A stretch of DNA of 64,000 bases from Flavimaribacter sediminis (GCF_019492055.1 NZ_JAICBX010000001.1:1178001-1242000), one strand, 5' to 3'; counted from the stretch's first letter, positions 7,867-18,243 are shown. Numbers and translations are program-made. The notes: generated by a model from the sequence alone, not told the origin.

Positions 7867-10800
7867 CTAACGCAGCGCCTCAGGTAGTAGGTATAGAAGG
7901 CGGCGTGCGGCCGGCCATCCGGCATCGACGAAAACCTCTAGTACCTCGACCAGAGCTATCCGCCGGGCTTCGTCCTCGAAGAGCTCGCGGTGATCAGCAA
8001 TCGTTCGGCCGATCATCTTGACGAGTTGATCTGCTCCGAGTTGCTCAAACTGATAGCCGTGAATCCTCCCAGCTTTAAGAAGCGCATGCGAGGAGAGATC
8101 GAAAACGGTAGCTGGATCGGCCGGCTCAAGGAACTCAAGAAGTTTTAGCAAGTGGTAGATCGCCCTTGGCATTGCGGTGTCGCCGATCCGCGCGAAGGTA
8201 CGCCTATTTTCATCTAGAAAGCGCTTTTTGTGATCGACCTCTTTCAAAACCTTCGGCTCTTGCCCTCGACGGATATCTAGAGCACCAACTGCAAAGAAGA
8301 ACTGATCTGACATCTGTTCCTGCAGGTGTGCGTCCTCTGAAGCCTCTCGGTTTCTTAACTCTGTCTGTTCTTCAGGGGTGAGCGAAAAGAAAGTTTCGAT
8401 TCCAGCCGCCGTGAGGTCGATGATTTTAAAAGCGAGCGCATGCGCACGACCTCGTGTCGCCGCATCTGCTGGCTCATCGTTGTCGTATCCAATAACAAGT
8501 TTGCTCTGTAAGGAGAAAACAGCATGGCCAAGTTCTATTTTGTACTTGCTACGGCTCCTGAGCCATTCATTGATTACATCGCGCGCGCCGGTCTGCTCAT
8601 ATCGGACCCAAAGTTGAGAGACGAGCGTGCCCAAACCCTCTTGCAATCGGTGCAGATCATCCGAATCGTCAATATCTCCCCGGTTCAAAAGAACCTGCGC
8701 GAGTATGCCAATGCGGTCGGGCTCAAATTTAAGCGCCGATCGAACGTTACTTAAGAGATATCCGAGAATTCGAGCGTCCTTATCGACACGCGCAATGAGC
8801 TCCGAAAGGGTCCAGAAGAATTCCTGGTCGTGCATCCATAGATAGCCGAGCTTCCTGACTATCTCGGCACGGACTTCGGGCGAAGAGTCCACCGCAAATG
8901 TTTCAATGGAGCTTCTTAAATGCGATATCGTCTCAGGACCGGCTCTAACCATGTTCATCATGGCGCCAGCGGCGTCCGCACGCGCACGATTCAGCATGTC
9001 GGCGATTGAAGGATTAGTAACCTCGACAAGCGCGGACATCGCGGTTACCAGAGTTTCCTCGATTGCTTTTCTCTGTGTAGCTGTCAGTGTAAGGACAATC
9101 TTCTTTTGGTGGGTAATACGCTCAATCGCCCATATAATCCTTTCCCACCCATGCGCGACGACTAAATCGTCGGCTCTTAGACCTAAGTTTAAAAGAAGTC
9201 GTCGCAACTCAAAGACAATGGGCAAATCTGTCGACGAAGCGCTCTCCACATTAGATAATGCTTTTTCGCATGCCGAGGTCGTACTGAGAATGAGCGCATT
9301 ATCCGGTGCGTCAACATCAACGCCTTTGTCGCGGAGTATCGAGAAGTCATCGCATTTAATCCCGCTTGAACGGTAGTAATGCACATCATTCTCATTCGCC
9401 ACAGCGAGGACAGTTTTATCTGCCTCTTCGATCACTCTCCTCGCCTCAGAGGTTTCCAATGCGTCGATGCCAATTGCACCGAAGATATTTCGCTGAAATC
9501 GTAGGCGGGTTTCGTCAGGCCTATACGATTCAGGAAAGTTTGCCTCAAGCACCTGCTTTTCAAAGGCGGATCTCTCCTTCTGGGGCAGTAGTTTGTATTG
9601 GGATGCGGTGAGATCGATTGCCGGCTTAACCGTATCTTCCGACTTCAAAAACTCAATTTGGCATGCCCAAGGTTGCATGGCAGCGGCAAGCGCGCGCCCC
9701 CGTTCTTTCGCGACCATGAACAGCCGATTCCACAACCATGCGAATTCATTCTGCGCAATGATCCGCTCAGCGATTGCGACAACGTCATCCTCGGATGTTT
9801 CCCGCATCATATCAACAAAGGAATCCACAATCTGATGTACATCATCAGCATGGGGCTCCTTGTGCTCCGCGGCCCAAATATAGCTATAATCATCGATCAA
9901 TTTCGCCTGATTACCGTTGGTTCGAACGGTTATTGTTTCGACCGATTCCGTGTGCGAATGCTCACTGACTGTGTAGCCTCTCGAAACCTTAACAACCGCG
10001 TCTGCAGCTTCCAACGGGTGTTCCAGCGCGAATGTCGAGAACGAATCCTTCAATTGACTCTGCGCGCCTTCGAAGTCTTGGCGACGGTTGCTCGTTAGCG
10101 ACAAAATACGGCTTTGACCGAGGCTTGTCGGCTCATTCTCTTCGATTTTGTGAGAAAATATGCGATCGTAAATCTCTACGACAAGTTCCGGATCGACGGT
10201 AGATATTCGTCCAACCTCCGCTGCCAGCCAATACATGTCGATATGTGCGTGCTCTGCCATCCGCTCTTCTGTAAGAAGCTCTTCAACAAGCCTTCGCGAA
10301 GCTATAGGATCTGTTCCGAAGGTCTTACCCACAAAACCAATTGCGAGTGGCATAAGTTTGTCGCCGCCCTCGGCTGTTAAAGAGTACCCTATCAGCGCTC
10401 GCGCTGCTGTACCGAGTTGGTCTTTGAGGCCCGCATCATTGACGCGGTCTATCAAGATATGAATTAGGGTGCGAAGCGGCCAGGCGGCAAACTTGACATA
10501 CGGTGCCACACCTGCCGCCATCAAACACCAAGGTTCAGGCGGTGCGCTGTTGTCGTCTTCCAGTCGCACAACCAGGGAACTGACGAGTTGGCCAAACGTG
10601 GAAAATGCCTTTTCGTGCTGTTGGGGCCTTGCCATCATTCCAAGAAGACCATCAATGTCTCCTGTGGTCGAAGGAAAGTCACTACCGGCCCGCGCAGCGA
10701 CAATACGCGCGACCGGATCAGCGGAAGAATCTCCCACGATTTCTGTTATAGCTTCCCAGAAATGTATGCGCTCTCGTCCAGAAGTTTCCCATAGTTGTTG

Positions 10801-12732
10801 AAAAGCAAATGAGAGTGCCGGAGCAAGGAGCAAGCCGGTACCCTTTGCCTGAAAAATCTCTTTTGTTTTGGATACATTGTTGAGGTCAATCAAAACGCGG
10901 CTTGCTGTGTAATCAAAAAGAATGTGGTGACTAAAGGCTACTCCCCGATCATTGTTGACGGCAATCAAAACGCCGGCTCGCTGCAATTGATCGAGCACAT
11001 TTCCTGTTCCAGCGCCTGCCGCAATCCTACTGGCCTCCATCCGACGTCTTTCGATCATCGCGCTTACAGTGTTATAAAGGCACTGTTCTGCCACTGCGCC
11101 CAAAGGCCGGATCCGATTGTTCCAGTACATATCTAGCAGTTGAACTTGAGAGGCGAGATGCTTGAACTTTTCCGGCGCCACGCCGGTCGACAAAAGATCA
11201 GCAAGAAGTCGGGTGTTGAATGGAACACGCGCCAGCTCGGCAAGTTTAGCTCCTCCTTTGTCAACTGCTATCCGTAGCGCAGGTATTTTAGACAGTAGCT
11301 CCTCAAATTCAGTGTTTGACCACTCTGTAATGTTAATATGGCGAACAGACTGAAAGCGCTTATCGATGAAAGGTGTATCCGGGGGAGCCCCTCGAAACAG
11401 TCTTGCGAACTCCTGACCCATCATTAGGTCAAAGGTGCGAATGGATGCGACGACGCGCCACCGATTGCCTTCAAGCTTGAAGACTTCTTCCATAATGTTT
11501 CGGTAGAGGGCCTCACTTTTCGCGAAGCGACAGGCGTCAAGAGCATCGAAAATTAGATAACCCGGTCCTTTGCCCGGCCAGTTTGCTAGAACCTGCGGCA
11601 GTGGATGTGAAAGCCCGAGTGCTCTTGATAGTCCTTCGATCGACTCGACTTGCAACCTATCTACGGCGAGCAGAACAACCTCGTTGCCCTCGGCGTGTAG
11701 AATACGTGCGGTCTGGTTTATTATAGCGCTCTTCCCCGTGCCTGGCTCGCCGACCAAGACTAACGACCCGTTCTTTGCTGAGCTGACACAAGCCTTCGTA
11801 CAGGCCCTTGAAATTGAGACGTTTGTTTCGCCGACCTGCGTCTGCTCGAATTCTCGCAGAGCCTTAGCAACCTGCTGCGTCTTCACTCTCAGTGCATCGA
11901 CATCTTTTCGATAGTCTTGCGGTGCGCTGATTGGCACTCCGCTTCTGGCAAGTTCGTTGCGAAGACAGGAGATGGTGACACCATTACGGTCGGCCATGCG
12001 CCGCTCGCACTCCATTTCAAGCGCGGCAAAGGCGGCGGCGGAAACGGAATGATCCTCTAACGCATTAGCCAATAGCGCTTCTGCAGCTGTTCGGTGGGCA
12101 CCACCAAAATCAAATTCGATCACGTGAACGAATTTCAGTATGATGTCAGGATCGACTGCCGCCATTGCTCCGCCGCGCGCAGTGAGTGCTGCGCCTACAA
12201 GCTTTCGAAAGCTGTCAAATGCTGTTTTCTGATTATTGGTAAGAGTTTCAGGTGAGCCTGACCGGAATATGTTGAGAGCGTGGGTAAGATGGTCCTTGAT
12301 TGTGGCTGATGATGTGGGTCCAATGGCGATAACCATGACGTCTATACCGGCAATTAGCGGTCGGTCCCAGCCTCGTTGGCCCGTACCGGATACTGTTGCT
12401 TCCCAGAGGCGAGCAAACTCGTCGCATGTCTTCCCAAGTTCACTCGTCAAAGACGACGAATTGCTCAAGCGGTTCTTGCTTTGAATGAATGCCCATCCGT
12501 CCGAATCCAACGAAACTAAAATATCATCGACGGGAGCTTCGGTTTCGAACCTCAACGCAATTGGCTTAGCGGCGCCGAGCGAAAGTCGAGGGTCGACTGG
12601 TGTCTCAGCAAGTCCCTGTGCGGCTAGAAACGCTGCTACTGAAGCTTGAAAACTTACTCCGGATGCGGTTGCATTGCCGCCGCCTCTCGCCATTAAACTA
12701 TGTTTTTTTGTCTTTCTTGTTGATTTTGCCAT
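7867..12732 (-). CDS. large STAND-type NTPase with N-terminal nuclease-like domain, probable antiphage defence protein
   Basis: The 1621-residue protein begins with a basic tail. A region like the Cap4/DUF4297 or Mrr nucleases follows: GVSFQASVAAFL at residues 25-36, VDDILVSLDS at 68-77, and IQSK at 83-86, which fits a D...(E/Q)xK active site. A STAND/AAA-type NTPase follows with P-loop GEPGTGKS (328-335), Walker B YLIFDALDA (392-400) and downstream helical regions. About 1100 C-terminal residues look alpha-helical and repeat-like, as in the target-sensing part of Avs-type proteins. The start is uncertain: a GTG at 12843 gives 37 more residues and the ATG at 12693 gives 13 fewer; none has a good ribosome-binding site. 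The gene is poorer in GC than its neighbours and stands alone, consistent with horizontal transfer. Defence is inferred from architecture, not shown. Confidence 0.75.
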   Translation of the reverse strand: MAKSTRKTKKHSLMARGGGNATASGVSFQASVAAFLAAQGLAETPVDPRLSLGAAKPIALRFETEAPVDDILVSLDSDGWAFIQSKNRLSNSSSLTSELGKTCDEFARLWEATVSGTGQRGWDRPLIAGIDVMVIAIGPTSSATIKDHLTHALNIFRSGSPETLTNNQKTAFDSFRKLVGAALTARGGAMAAVDPDIILKFVHVIEFDFGGAHRTAAEALLANALEDHSVSAAAFAALEMECERRMADRNGVTISCLRNELARSGVPISAPQDYRKDVDALRVKTQQVAKALREFEQTQVGETNVSISRACTKACVSSAKNGSLVLVGEPGTGKSAIINQTARILHAEGNEVVLLAVDRLQVESIEGLSRALGLSHPLPQVLANWPGKGPGYLIFDALDACRFAKSEALYRNIMEEVFKLEGNRWRVVASIRTFDLMMGQEFARLFRGAPPDTPFIDKRFQSVRHINITEWSNTEFEELLSKIPALRIAVDKGGAKLAELARVPFNTRLLADLLSTGVAPEKFKHLASQVQLLDMYWNNRIRPLGAVAEQCLYNTVSAMIERRRMEASRIAAGAGTGNVLDQLQRAGVLIAVNNDRGVAFSHHILFDYTASRVLIDLNNVSKTKEIFQAKGTGLLLAPALSFAFQQLWETSGRERIHFWEAITEIVGDSSADPVARIVAARAGSDFPSTTGDIDGLLGMMARPQQHEKAFSTFGQLVSSLVVRLEDDNSAPPEPWCLMAAGVAPYVKFAAWPLRTLIHILIDRVNDAGLKDQLGTAARALIGYSLTAEGGDKLMPLAIGFVGKTFGTDPIASRRLVEELLTEERMAEHAHIDMYWLAAEVGRISTVDPELVVEIYDRIFSHKIEENEPTSLGQSRILSLTSNRRQDFEGAQSQLKDSFSTFALEHPLEAADAVVKVSRGYTVSEHSHTESVETITVRTNGNQAKLIDDYSYIWAAEHKEPHADDVHQIVDSFVDMMRETSEDDVVAIAERIIAQNEFAWLWNRLFMVAKERGRALAAAMQPWACQIEFLKSEDTVKPAIDLTASQYKLLPQKERSAFEKQVLEANFPESYRPDETRLRFQRNIFGAIGIDALETSEARRVIEEADKTVLAVANENDVHYYRSSGIKCDDFSILRDKGVDVDAPDNALILSTTSACEKALSNVESASSTDLPIVFELRRLLLNLGLRADDLVVAHGWERIIWAIERITHQKKIVLTLTATQRKAIEETLVTAMSALVEVTNPSIADMLNRARADAAGAMMNMVRAGPETISHLRSSIETFAVDSSPEVRAEIVRKLGYLWMHDQEFFWTLSELIARVDKDARILGYLLSNVRSALKFEPDRIGILAQVLLNRGDIDDSDDLHRLQEGLGTLVSQLWVRYEQTGARDVINEWLRSRSKYKIELGHAVFSLQSKLVIGYDNDEPADAATRGRAHALAFKIIDLTAAGIETFFSLTPEEQTELRNREASEDAHLQEQMSDQFFFAVGALDIRRGQEPKVLKEVDHKKRFLDENRRTFARIGDTAMPRAIYHLLKLLEFLEPADPATVFDLSSHALLKAGRIHGYQFEQLGADQLVKMIGRTIADHRELFEDEARRIALVEVLEVFVDAGWPAARRLLYLLPEALR

Positions 12733-12974
12733 CAAGAAACCGATGTTGTTTGCCCGTGAAAGACAGATCCTCAAGCTTTTACCACTGCAACAATATAATA
12801 GCCGATTGCTGAAAGTCAGAGCCGGACTTTCAGCCCGCTCCACACATTTCGACAGTTAATTACGTCCACGTTTTTAGGTGATGCGGATCTGCTTGTCTCG
12901 CCCACACTTGCCCTCGCGCATCCCGGCGGCTATAGCCAGCAGCATCAATCACCGATCACCCGGAGCCGATCCCG

Positions 12975-13262
12975 ATGTCCGTCGATCTTGCCACCGTCAA
13001 GCGTGTCGCCCATCTCGCCCGCATTGCCGTCACCGATGAGGAGGCGGCGAAAATGGAAGGCGAGCTCAATGCGATTCTCGGCTTCGTGGAGCAGCTCAAC
13101 GAGGTCGATATTACCGGCGTCGAGCCGATGACCTCGGTCACGCCCATGCAGATGAAAAAGCGCCAGGATGTGGTGACCGACGGCGACAAGGCCGCCGATA
13201 TCGTCGCCAACGCGCCGCTCAGCGACGAGAATTTCTTCCTCGTGCCCAAGGTCGTCGAATAG
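12975..13262 (+). CDS. gatC: aspartyl/glutamyl-tRNA amidotransferase subunit C
   Basis: GatC is the small subunit of the GatCAB transamidase, which converts Glu-tRNA(Gln) and Asp-tRNA(Asn) to the amide forms in the cytosol. The 95-residue protein has the typical start [19 protein letters not shown] and the ending [11 protein letters not shown]. Family length is normal. It is 45 bp upstream of gatA on the same strand, forming the usual gatCA unit; gatB is not next to them in this window. GGAGC lies about ten bases before the ATG. Confidence 0.95.
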   Translation: MSVDLATVKRVAHLARIAVTDEEAAKMEGELNAILGFVEQLNEVDITGVEPMTSVTPMQMKKRQDVVTDGDKAADIVANAPLSDENFFLVPKVVE

Positions 13263-13307
13263 CAGCCCGCCGTTCCGCTCCCGCTCACACCGACAAACGA
13301 TAATAAA

Positions 13308-14792
13308 ATGACCGAACTCACAAGCCTCACCATCGCCGAAGCGCGCGAAAAGCTGCGCAGCCGCGACATCACCTCAACAGAGCTCACAGACGCCTATCTC
13401 GCGGCCATTGAAGCGGCCAACGATCAGCTCAACGCCTATGTGGCCGTCACGCCGGAGATCGCGCGCAAACAGGCGGCCGCGTCCGACGAGCGGCTGGCGA
13501 AAGGTGAGGGCGGGGCGCTGGAGGGCATCCCGCTCGGCATCAAGGATCTGTTCGGCACCGAAGGCGTCCACACCCAGGCCTGCAGCCATATCCTCGACGG
13601 CTTCAAGCCGCGCTATGAATCCACCGTCACGGCGAACCTCTTCGCCGACGGCGCCGTCATGCTCGGCAAGCTCAACATGGACGAGTTCGCCATGGGCTCG
13701 TCCAACGAGACGTCCTATTACGGGCCGGTGACAAACCCCTGGCGGCGCAAGGGCGACAACAAGGCGCTGGTGCCGGGCGGCTCGTCCGGCGGCTCGGCCG
13801 CGTCCGTCGCCGCGCACTTGTGCGCCGGCGCCACGGCCACGGACACCGGCGGCTCCATCCGCCAGCCGGCGGCCTTCACCGGCACTGTGGGCGTCAAGCC
13901 CACCTATGGCCGCTGCTCGCGCTGGGGCGTCGTGGCGTTCGCCTCCTCGCTCGACCAGGCGGGCCCGATCACGCGCGACGTGCGCGACGCCGCCATCATG
14001 CTCAAATCCATGGCCTCGGTCGACGCGAAGGACACCACCTCGGCCGATATCCCTGTGCCGGATTACGAGGCCAGCATCGGCCAGTCTGTCAAGGGCATGA
14101 AGATCGGCATCCCGAAGGAATACCGCGTCGAAGGCATGCCGCAGGAGATCGAGGACCTCTGGCATCAGGGCGTGGAATGGCTGCGCGACGCCGGCGCCGA
14201 GATCGTCGACATCACCCTGCCGCACACCAAATATGCGCTGCCTGCCTATTACATCGTCGCGCCGGCGGAAGCCTCGTCCAACCTCGCGCGCTATGACGGC
14301 GTGCGCTACGGCCTGCGCGAAGAGGGCAAAAACATCATCGAGATGTACGAAAAGACCCGCGCCGCCGGCTTCGGGCCGGAGGTCAAGCGCCGCGTGATGA
14401 TCGGCACCTATGTGCTGTCGGCCGGCTATTACGACGCCTATTATCTGCGCGCCCAGAAGGTGCGCACCCTCATCAAGCGCGATTTCGAGACCGTGTTCCA
14501 CGAAGGCGTCGACGCGATCCTGACGCCTGCGACGCCTTCCGCCGCCTTTGGCGTCGCGGATCAGGACATGGCCGCCGATCCGGTCAAAATGTATCTCAAC
14601 GACATCTTCACCGTCACCGTCAACATGGCCGGCCTGCCGGGCATCGCGGTGCCGGCGGGGCTCGACGGGCAGGGCCTGCCGCTCGGCCTGCAGCTCATCG
14701 GCAAGCCCTTCGACGAGGAAACCCTTTTCCGCACAGGCCACATCATCGAGCAGGCCGCCGGCCGCTTCACGCCCCAAAAGTGGTGGAATTAA
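13308..14792 (+). CDS. gatA: aspartyl/glutamyl-tRNA amidotransferase subunit A
   Basis: GatA is the amidase subunit that releases ammonia from glutamine for tRNA-dependent amidation. The 494-residue protein shows the amidase-signature elements: the catalytic Lys in [10 protein letters not shown], the Gly/Ser-rich [14 protein letters not shown] with the cis-Ser, and the nucleophile Ser in [12 protein letters not shown]. The length is standard. It follows gatC directly. A presence of GatCAB implies that Gln-tRNA and/or Asn-tRNA is made by the indirect route. Confidence 0.96.
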   Translation: MTELTSLTIAEAREKLRSRDITSTELTDAYLAAIEAANDQLNAYVAVTPEIARKQAAASDERLAKGEGGALEGIPLGIKDLFGTEGVHTQACSHILDGFKPRYESTVTANLFADGAVMLGKLNMDEFAMGSSNETSYYGPVTNPWRRKGDNKALVPGGSSGGSAASVAAHLCAGATATDTGGSIRQPAAFTGTVGVKPTYGRCSRWGVVAFASSLDQAGPITRDVRDAAIMLKSMASVDAKDTTSADIPVPDYEASIGQSVKGMKIGIPKEYRVEGMPQEIEDLWHQGVEWLRDAGAEIVDITLPHTKYALPAYYIVAPAEASSNLARYDGVRYGLREEGKNIIEMYEKTRAAGFGPEVKRRVMIGTYVLSAGYYDAYYLRAQKVRTLIKRDFETVFHEGVDAILTPATPSAAFGVADQDMAADPVKMYLNDIFTVTVNMAGLPGIAVPAGLDGQGLPLGLQLIGKPFDEETLFRTGHIIEQAAGRFTPQKWWN

Positions 14793-14987
14793 TTCAAATT
14801 CTTCTTAAGAATTGCTGGATAACTATTTGGTGTGTTGAAGAAAATATCGATAGCGCACCAGAATTGCGAAGTATATAGTTCCTCTGCTTGAAAGCCGTTA
14901 CTCTTCGAGTAATCGTAAAGTCGGCCTGCGAACCGGGTGTCTGACGTAAAATCGCATATTACCCGGTCGCACAATGGTGAGGTTAAT

Positions 14988-15701
14988 ATGTGTCAGGAAT
15001 GCAATAATACATCGATCAGCCGTCGCGGCCTGCTGGGCGGCGGGCTTGCTCTTTCCATGGCGGCGACGGCGGTCTCCGCGTCTCCGGCCATGGCCCAGAC
15101 CAGCGATGCGCCGCCGGCCACGCCCGAAGAGGCGCTGCAGCGCCTGAAAGACGGCAACGCGCGCTACGTGGCGAACACGCCGCGCTATTCAGATCACTCC
15201 GCCGGCCGGCTCAGCCGGGCGGAAGGGCAGGCGCCCTTCGCCGCGATCGTCGCCTGCGCCGATTCCCGCGTGGTGCCCGAGCTTGTGTTCGATCAGGGGC
15301 CGGGCGATCTCTTCATCGTGCGGGTGGCCGGCAATTTCATCAGCGAATACGGCCTCGCGAGCCTGGAGTTCGGCGCCGCCGTACTCGGCGTCAAGACCAT
15401 CGTGGTCCTCGGTCACGGCAATTGCGGCGCGGTGTACGCCACGATCGATTCCATCAAGGACAGGGTGCTGCCGCCCGGCCATCTGCCGAGCCTGGTCAAC
15501 GCCATCCGCCCCGCCGTCTACGACGTCATGGCGGACAATCCGGACAACCTGCTGGAAGCCGCCACCGCCCGCAACGCCCAGCTCAACGCCCAGAAGGCAG
15601 CCGCGGCTGACCCGATCCTCTCGGAAATGCACGAAGCCGGCAAAATCAGCTCCGTCGCCGCCGTCTACGAGATCTCCACCGGCAAGGTGAACTTCCTGTA
15701 G
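14988..15701 (+). CDS. beta-class carbonic anhydrase with Tat signal peptide
   Basis: The enzyme interconverts carbon dioxide and bicarbonate with a zinc ion. In the 237-residue protein the zinc ligands and catalytic Asp-Arg dyad are visible as CADSR (Cys90, Asp92, Arg94) and HGNCG (His143, Cys146). The N-terminus holds a twin-arginine motif (SRRGLL) and a hydrophobic stretch ending at AMA near residue 36, so the folded enzyme is probably exported to the periplasm through Tat. The ATG at 14988 is preferred because GTGAGG lies seven bases before it. A terminator follows. Confidence 0.9.
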   Translation: MCQECNNTSISRRGLLGGGLALSMAATAVSASPAMAQTSDAPPATPEEALQRLKDGNARYVANTPRYSDHSAGRLSRAEGQAPFAAIVACADSRVVPELVFDQGPGDLFIVRVAGNFISEYGLASLEFGAAVLGVKTIVVLGHGNCGAVYATIDSIKDRVLPPGHLPSLVNAIRPAVYDVMADNPDNLLEAATARNAQLNAQKAAAADPILSEMHEAGKISSVAAVYEISTGKVNFL

Positions 15702-15714
15702 GCGACAGGCAAAG

Positions 15715-15749
15715 GCCGGCGCCAGCGATCCCCGCTGCGCCGGCTTTTT
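15715..15749 (+). terminator. intrinsic terminator after the carbonic anhydrase gene
   Basis: A GC-rich hairpin (GCCGGCG with one bulged C, then CAGCG, pairing with CGCTGCGCCGGC) is followed by five T residues. Confidence 0.75.
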
Positions 15750-15867
15750 CAATCCCGCCCCATCGTCACCCACCGCGGCCGCACCTCCGCTTTTTATGCG
15801 GACACGCCACTGCGTGGCGTGACATCATTTACTGAGGGCAAGGGCGTTTGAGCACTACCTTTCCCCC

Positions 15868-15902
15868 TCATCGCGGACGAAGATCCGCGATCCATACGGC
15901 TT
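15868..15902. repeat. palindromic intergenic element
   Basis: A single copy with CCCCTCATCGCGGAC and the complementary arm GTCC-like GATCCGCGATCCATACGG. It belongs to the same family as the copies at 6613 and 16432. The rest of 15750-15962 holds nothing I can identify. Confidence 0.7.
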
Positions 15903-15962
15903 TTCAACGAAACCACCGCTTCTACTTGAAATTGTATTTCCGCCAATGCAATTTCAAACACG

Positions 15963-16253
15963 ATGAAAGGCTATGTCTACATCCTTGCCTCCAAACCAAA
16001 GGGAACGCTCTACACAGGCGTTACCCGCGACTTGCCCGGACGGCTCTTCGAGCATCAAAACAATCTGACGCCCGGCTTTACCTCCAGATACGGCGTCAAA
16101 ACGCTGGTCTGGTTCGAGGAGCATGACCTGCTGGTCGCGGCAATCGCCAGGGAAAAGGCGATCAAGAAATGGAGAAGACCATGGAAATTTGCGTTGATCG
16201 AGGAGATAAATCCTGAATGGGAGGACATATCCCACTGGTTGCATGGTATCTGA
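15963..16253 (+). CDS. GIY-YIG nuclease superfamily protein (YhbQ/UPF0213-like)
   Basis: The 96-residue protein is a single GIY-YIG domain. It opens with GYVYILASK and has LYTGVTRDL where the YIG part lies, followed by the conserved Arg in RLFEHQ and the Glu in AREKAIKKWRR. Such small stand-alone domains are frequent in alphaproteobacteria and often lie among repeats; their cellular role is not established. Here repeats lie on both sides. Confidence 0.88.
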   Translation: MKGYVYILASKPKGTLYTGVTRDLPGRLFEHQNNLTPGFTSRYGVKTLVWFEEHDLLVAAIAREKAIKKWRRPWKFALIEEINPEWEDISHWLHGI

Positions 16254-16431
16254 TGCGAATTGCCAGGCACGGCCGGCTAAATGACGTATTCCGGGAACTT
16301 GGCATTTGCCGTGAGACCGAATAGATCCCGGCTCGGAGGCCGGGATGAGGGTAGTTTGAGAGGGCCGTAGAAACAACCAGCGTGTTGACTGGCCTCACAT
16401 TCTGCGTAGGTCACGCAAGCACCGCCTCTCC

Positions 16432-16472
16432 CCCTCATCGCGGACAAAGATCCGCGATCCATACGGCGGCGC
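16432..16472. repeat. palindromic intergenic element
   Basis: A copy almost identical to the one at 15868 (CCCCCTCATCGCGGACAAAG, then GATCCGCGATCCATACGGCG). Confidence 0.7.
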
Positions 16473-16619
16473 CATTCGTGACTGGAGATCATTTCGTGAA
16501 AGTAAGAAAGCCGGAACAAAACACGATCATTCCTGCTGCATTCCGGGTCCGGATGTGCTATAAAAGGGGTGGCGGAATCCGCACGCCACCGGATCCCTGC
16601 GGCCTGAAATCCAAATTCC

Positions 16620-17093
16620 CGAAACAAAGCCAGAGTGTCAAATAAATTCCCCACCACCCCTCATGCCGGACCTGATCCGGCATCCAGCAGCCACGCGTCC
16701 GCGTGGCGGAAGATGAAGCAGCGAATGCCCGAAACCCGGATTCCCGAAACAAAGCCAAACACGCGAAACGGCCATTTCCCGAAACAAAGCCAGAGTGTCA
16801 AACAAACTCCCCACCACCCCTCATGCCGGACCTGATCCGGCATCCAGCAGCCACGCGTCTGCGTGGCGGAAGATGAAACAGCGAACCCTCGAAACCCGGA
16901 TTCCCGAAACAAACCCAAACAGGCGAAACGGCCATTTCCCGAAACAAAGCCAGATCATGAAACAAGCCCTGCCACCACCCCTCATGCCGGACTTGATCCG
17001 GCATCCAGCAGCCACGCGTCCGCGTGGCGGAAGATGATGCAGCGAACGCCTGAAATCCGGATTCCCGAAACAAAGCCAGATGCGACGCAGAGC
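16620..17093. repeat. three tandem copies of a 160-bp unit with palindromes
   Basis: GAAACAAAGCCAGA recurs at 16621, 16781 and 16941, an exact 160-bp period. Each unit holds CCCCTCATGCCGGACCTGAT pairing with ATCCGGCA (TTGAT in the third), a second palindrome CCACGCGTCCGCGTGG, and spacers with CCCGAAACAAAGCCA. The open frames on both strands across this block change only with the repeat and are not genes. Confidence 0.9.
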
Positions 17094-17149
17094 TGAATCC
17101 TGTTTCGAGAATCGTTTAAGTTGTCGTTCTAACGAGCAGAAATGATTGC

Positions 17150-18136
17150 CTATTCCTCTCCATACCCGTCAAAGAGAGCCGTGGAGATATACCGTTCCGA
17201 GCTGCTGGCGAGCACCGTCACCACCGTCTTGCCGGCCATGTCGTCGCGGGCGGCGAGGCGCATCGCGCAGGCCAGCGCGGCTCCGGAAGAGATGCCGCCG
17301 GCAATGCCTTCTTCGGCCGCCAGCCTGCGCGCGGTGGTCATCGCCTCCTCGTTGCTCACCAGCATCACCTCGTCGATGATGTCGGTGTTGAGGATCGGCG
17401 GGACGAAGCCCGCGCCAATGCCCTGGATCATGTGCGGCGAGTGGGTTCCGCCGGAAAGCACGGGGCTGTTTTCCGGCTCCACGGCGACGACCTTCATCCC
17501 CGGCTTGCGGGCCTTCAAAACCTCGCCGACGCCGGTCAGCGTGCCGCCGGTTCCGACGCCCAGCACCACCGCGTCGACCTTGCCGTCGGTGTCGCGCCAG
17601 ATTTCCTCGGCCGTCGTCCGGCGGTGGATTTCCGGGTTCGCCGGGTTGCCGAACTGCCAGGGCATGGCCGCGCCGGGCGTCGCGTCGATGATCTCCTGCG
17701 CCTTGTCGATCGCGCCCCTGATGCCCTTTTCCTTCGGCGTCAGCACCAGCTCCGCGCCCAGGAATTTCATCAGCTTGCGGCGTTCGATCGAGAAGCTGTC
17801 GGGCATGGTGAGGATGCAGCGATACCCCTTGGCCGCGCACACGAAGGCGAGCGCAATGCCGGTGTTGCCCGACGTCGGCTCCACCACCGTTCCGCCGGGC
17901 TTCAGCGTGCCGTCGGCCTCCATCGCCTCCACCATGGCGACGCCGATGCGGTCCTTGACGCTCGACAACGGGTTGAAGAATTCGAGCTTGGCGAGCACGT
18001 CCGCCTTGCAGCCGGCCTCCGCCGTCAGCTTTTTTATCCGGACCAGCGGCGTGTTGCCGATCGTCTCCGGCGCGCCGTCATACACCCGGCCGCGGCCGGG
18101 TTCGTCCAGTTTCGATGCGGATGATGTCTGGTCCAT
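17150..18136 (-). CDS. cysK: cysteine synthase A (O-acetylserine sulfhydrylase)
   Basis: The PLP enzyme makes cysteine from O-acetylserine and sulfide in the cytosol. In 328 residues I see the PLP lysine in [10 protein letters not shown], the substrate loop [10 protein letters not shown] and the phosphate-binding [21 protein letters not shown] lies just before the ATG. Length is normal. A second, more divergent cysteine synthase gene is at 55270-56307, so the organism has at least two paralogues. Confidence 0.93.
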   Translation of the reverse strand: MDQTSSASKLDEPGRGRVYDGAPETIGNTPLVRIKKLTAEAGCKADVLAKLEFFNPLSSVKDRIGVAMVEAMEADGTLKPGGTVVEPTSGNTGIALAFVCAAKGYRCILTMPDSFSIERRKLMKFLGAELVLTPKEKGIRGAIDKAQEIIDATPGAAMPWQFGNPANPEIHRRTTAEEIWRDTDGKVDAVVLGVGTGGTLTGVGEVLKARKPGMKVVAVEPENSPVLSGGTHSPHMIQGIGAGFVPPILNTDIIDEVMLVSNEEAMTTARRLAAEEGIAGGISSGAALACAMRLAARDDMAGKTVVTVLASSSERYISTALFDGYGEE

Positions 18137-18243
18137 GTCGAACTCCTCCTTGATCTCGGCCGAAACGTACCAGCAATTTGTGATGTCTGTACAGAATGAT
18201 AGTAGTAGGTCGGAAATCTATGTTTGACGGAGGAAAGTATAAA

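Noticed and set aside
13374-14777. 467-codon minus-strand frame across gatA
   Set aside because: It is a GC-bias shadow of gatA, with low-complexity His/Arg/Gly-rich text and no domain.
16620-17093. CRISPR array
   Set aside because: The repeat unit is about 160 bp with internal palindromes and has no short unique spacers; no cas genes are near.
16598-17096. Overlapping open frames of 60-90 codons on both strands
   Set aside because: They run through the 160-bp tandem repeats and encode the same text in each copy, so they reflect the repeat, not genes.
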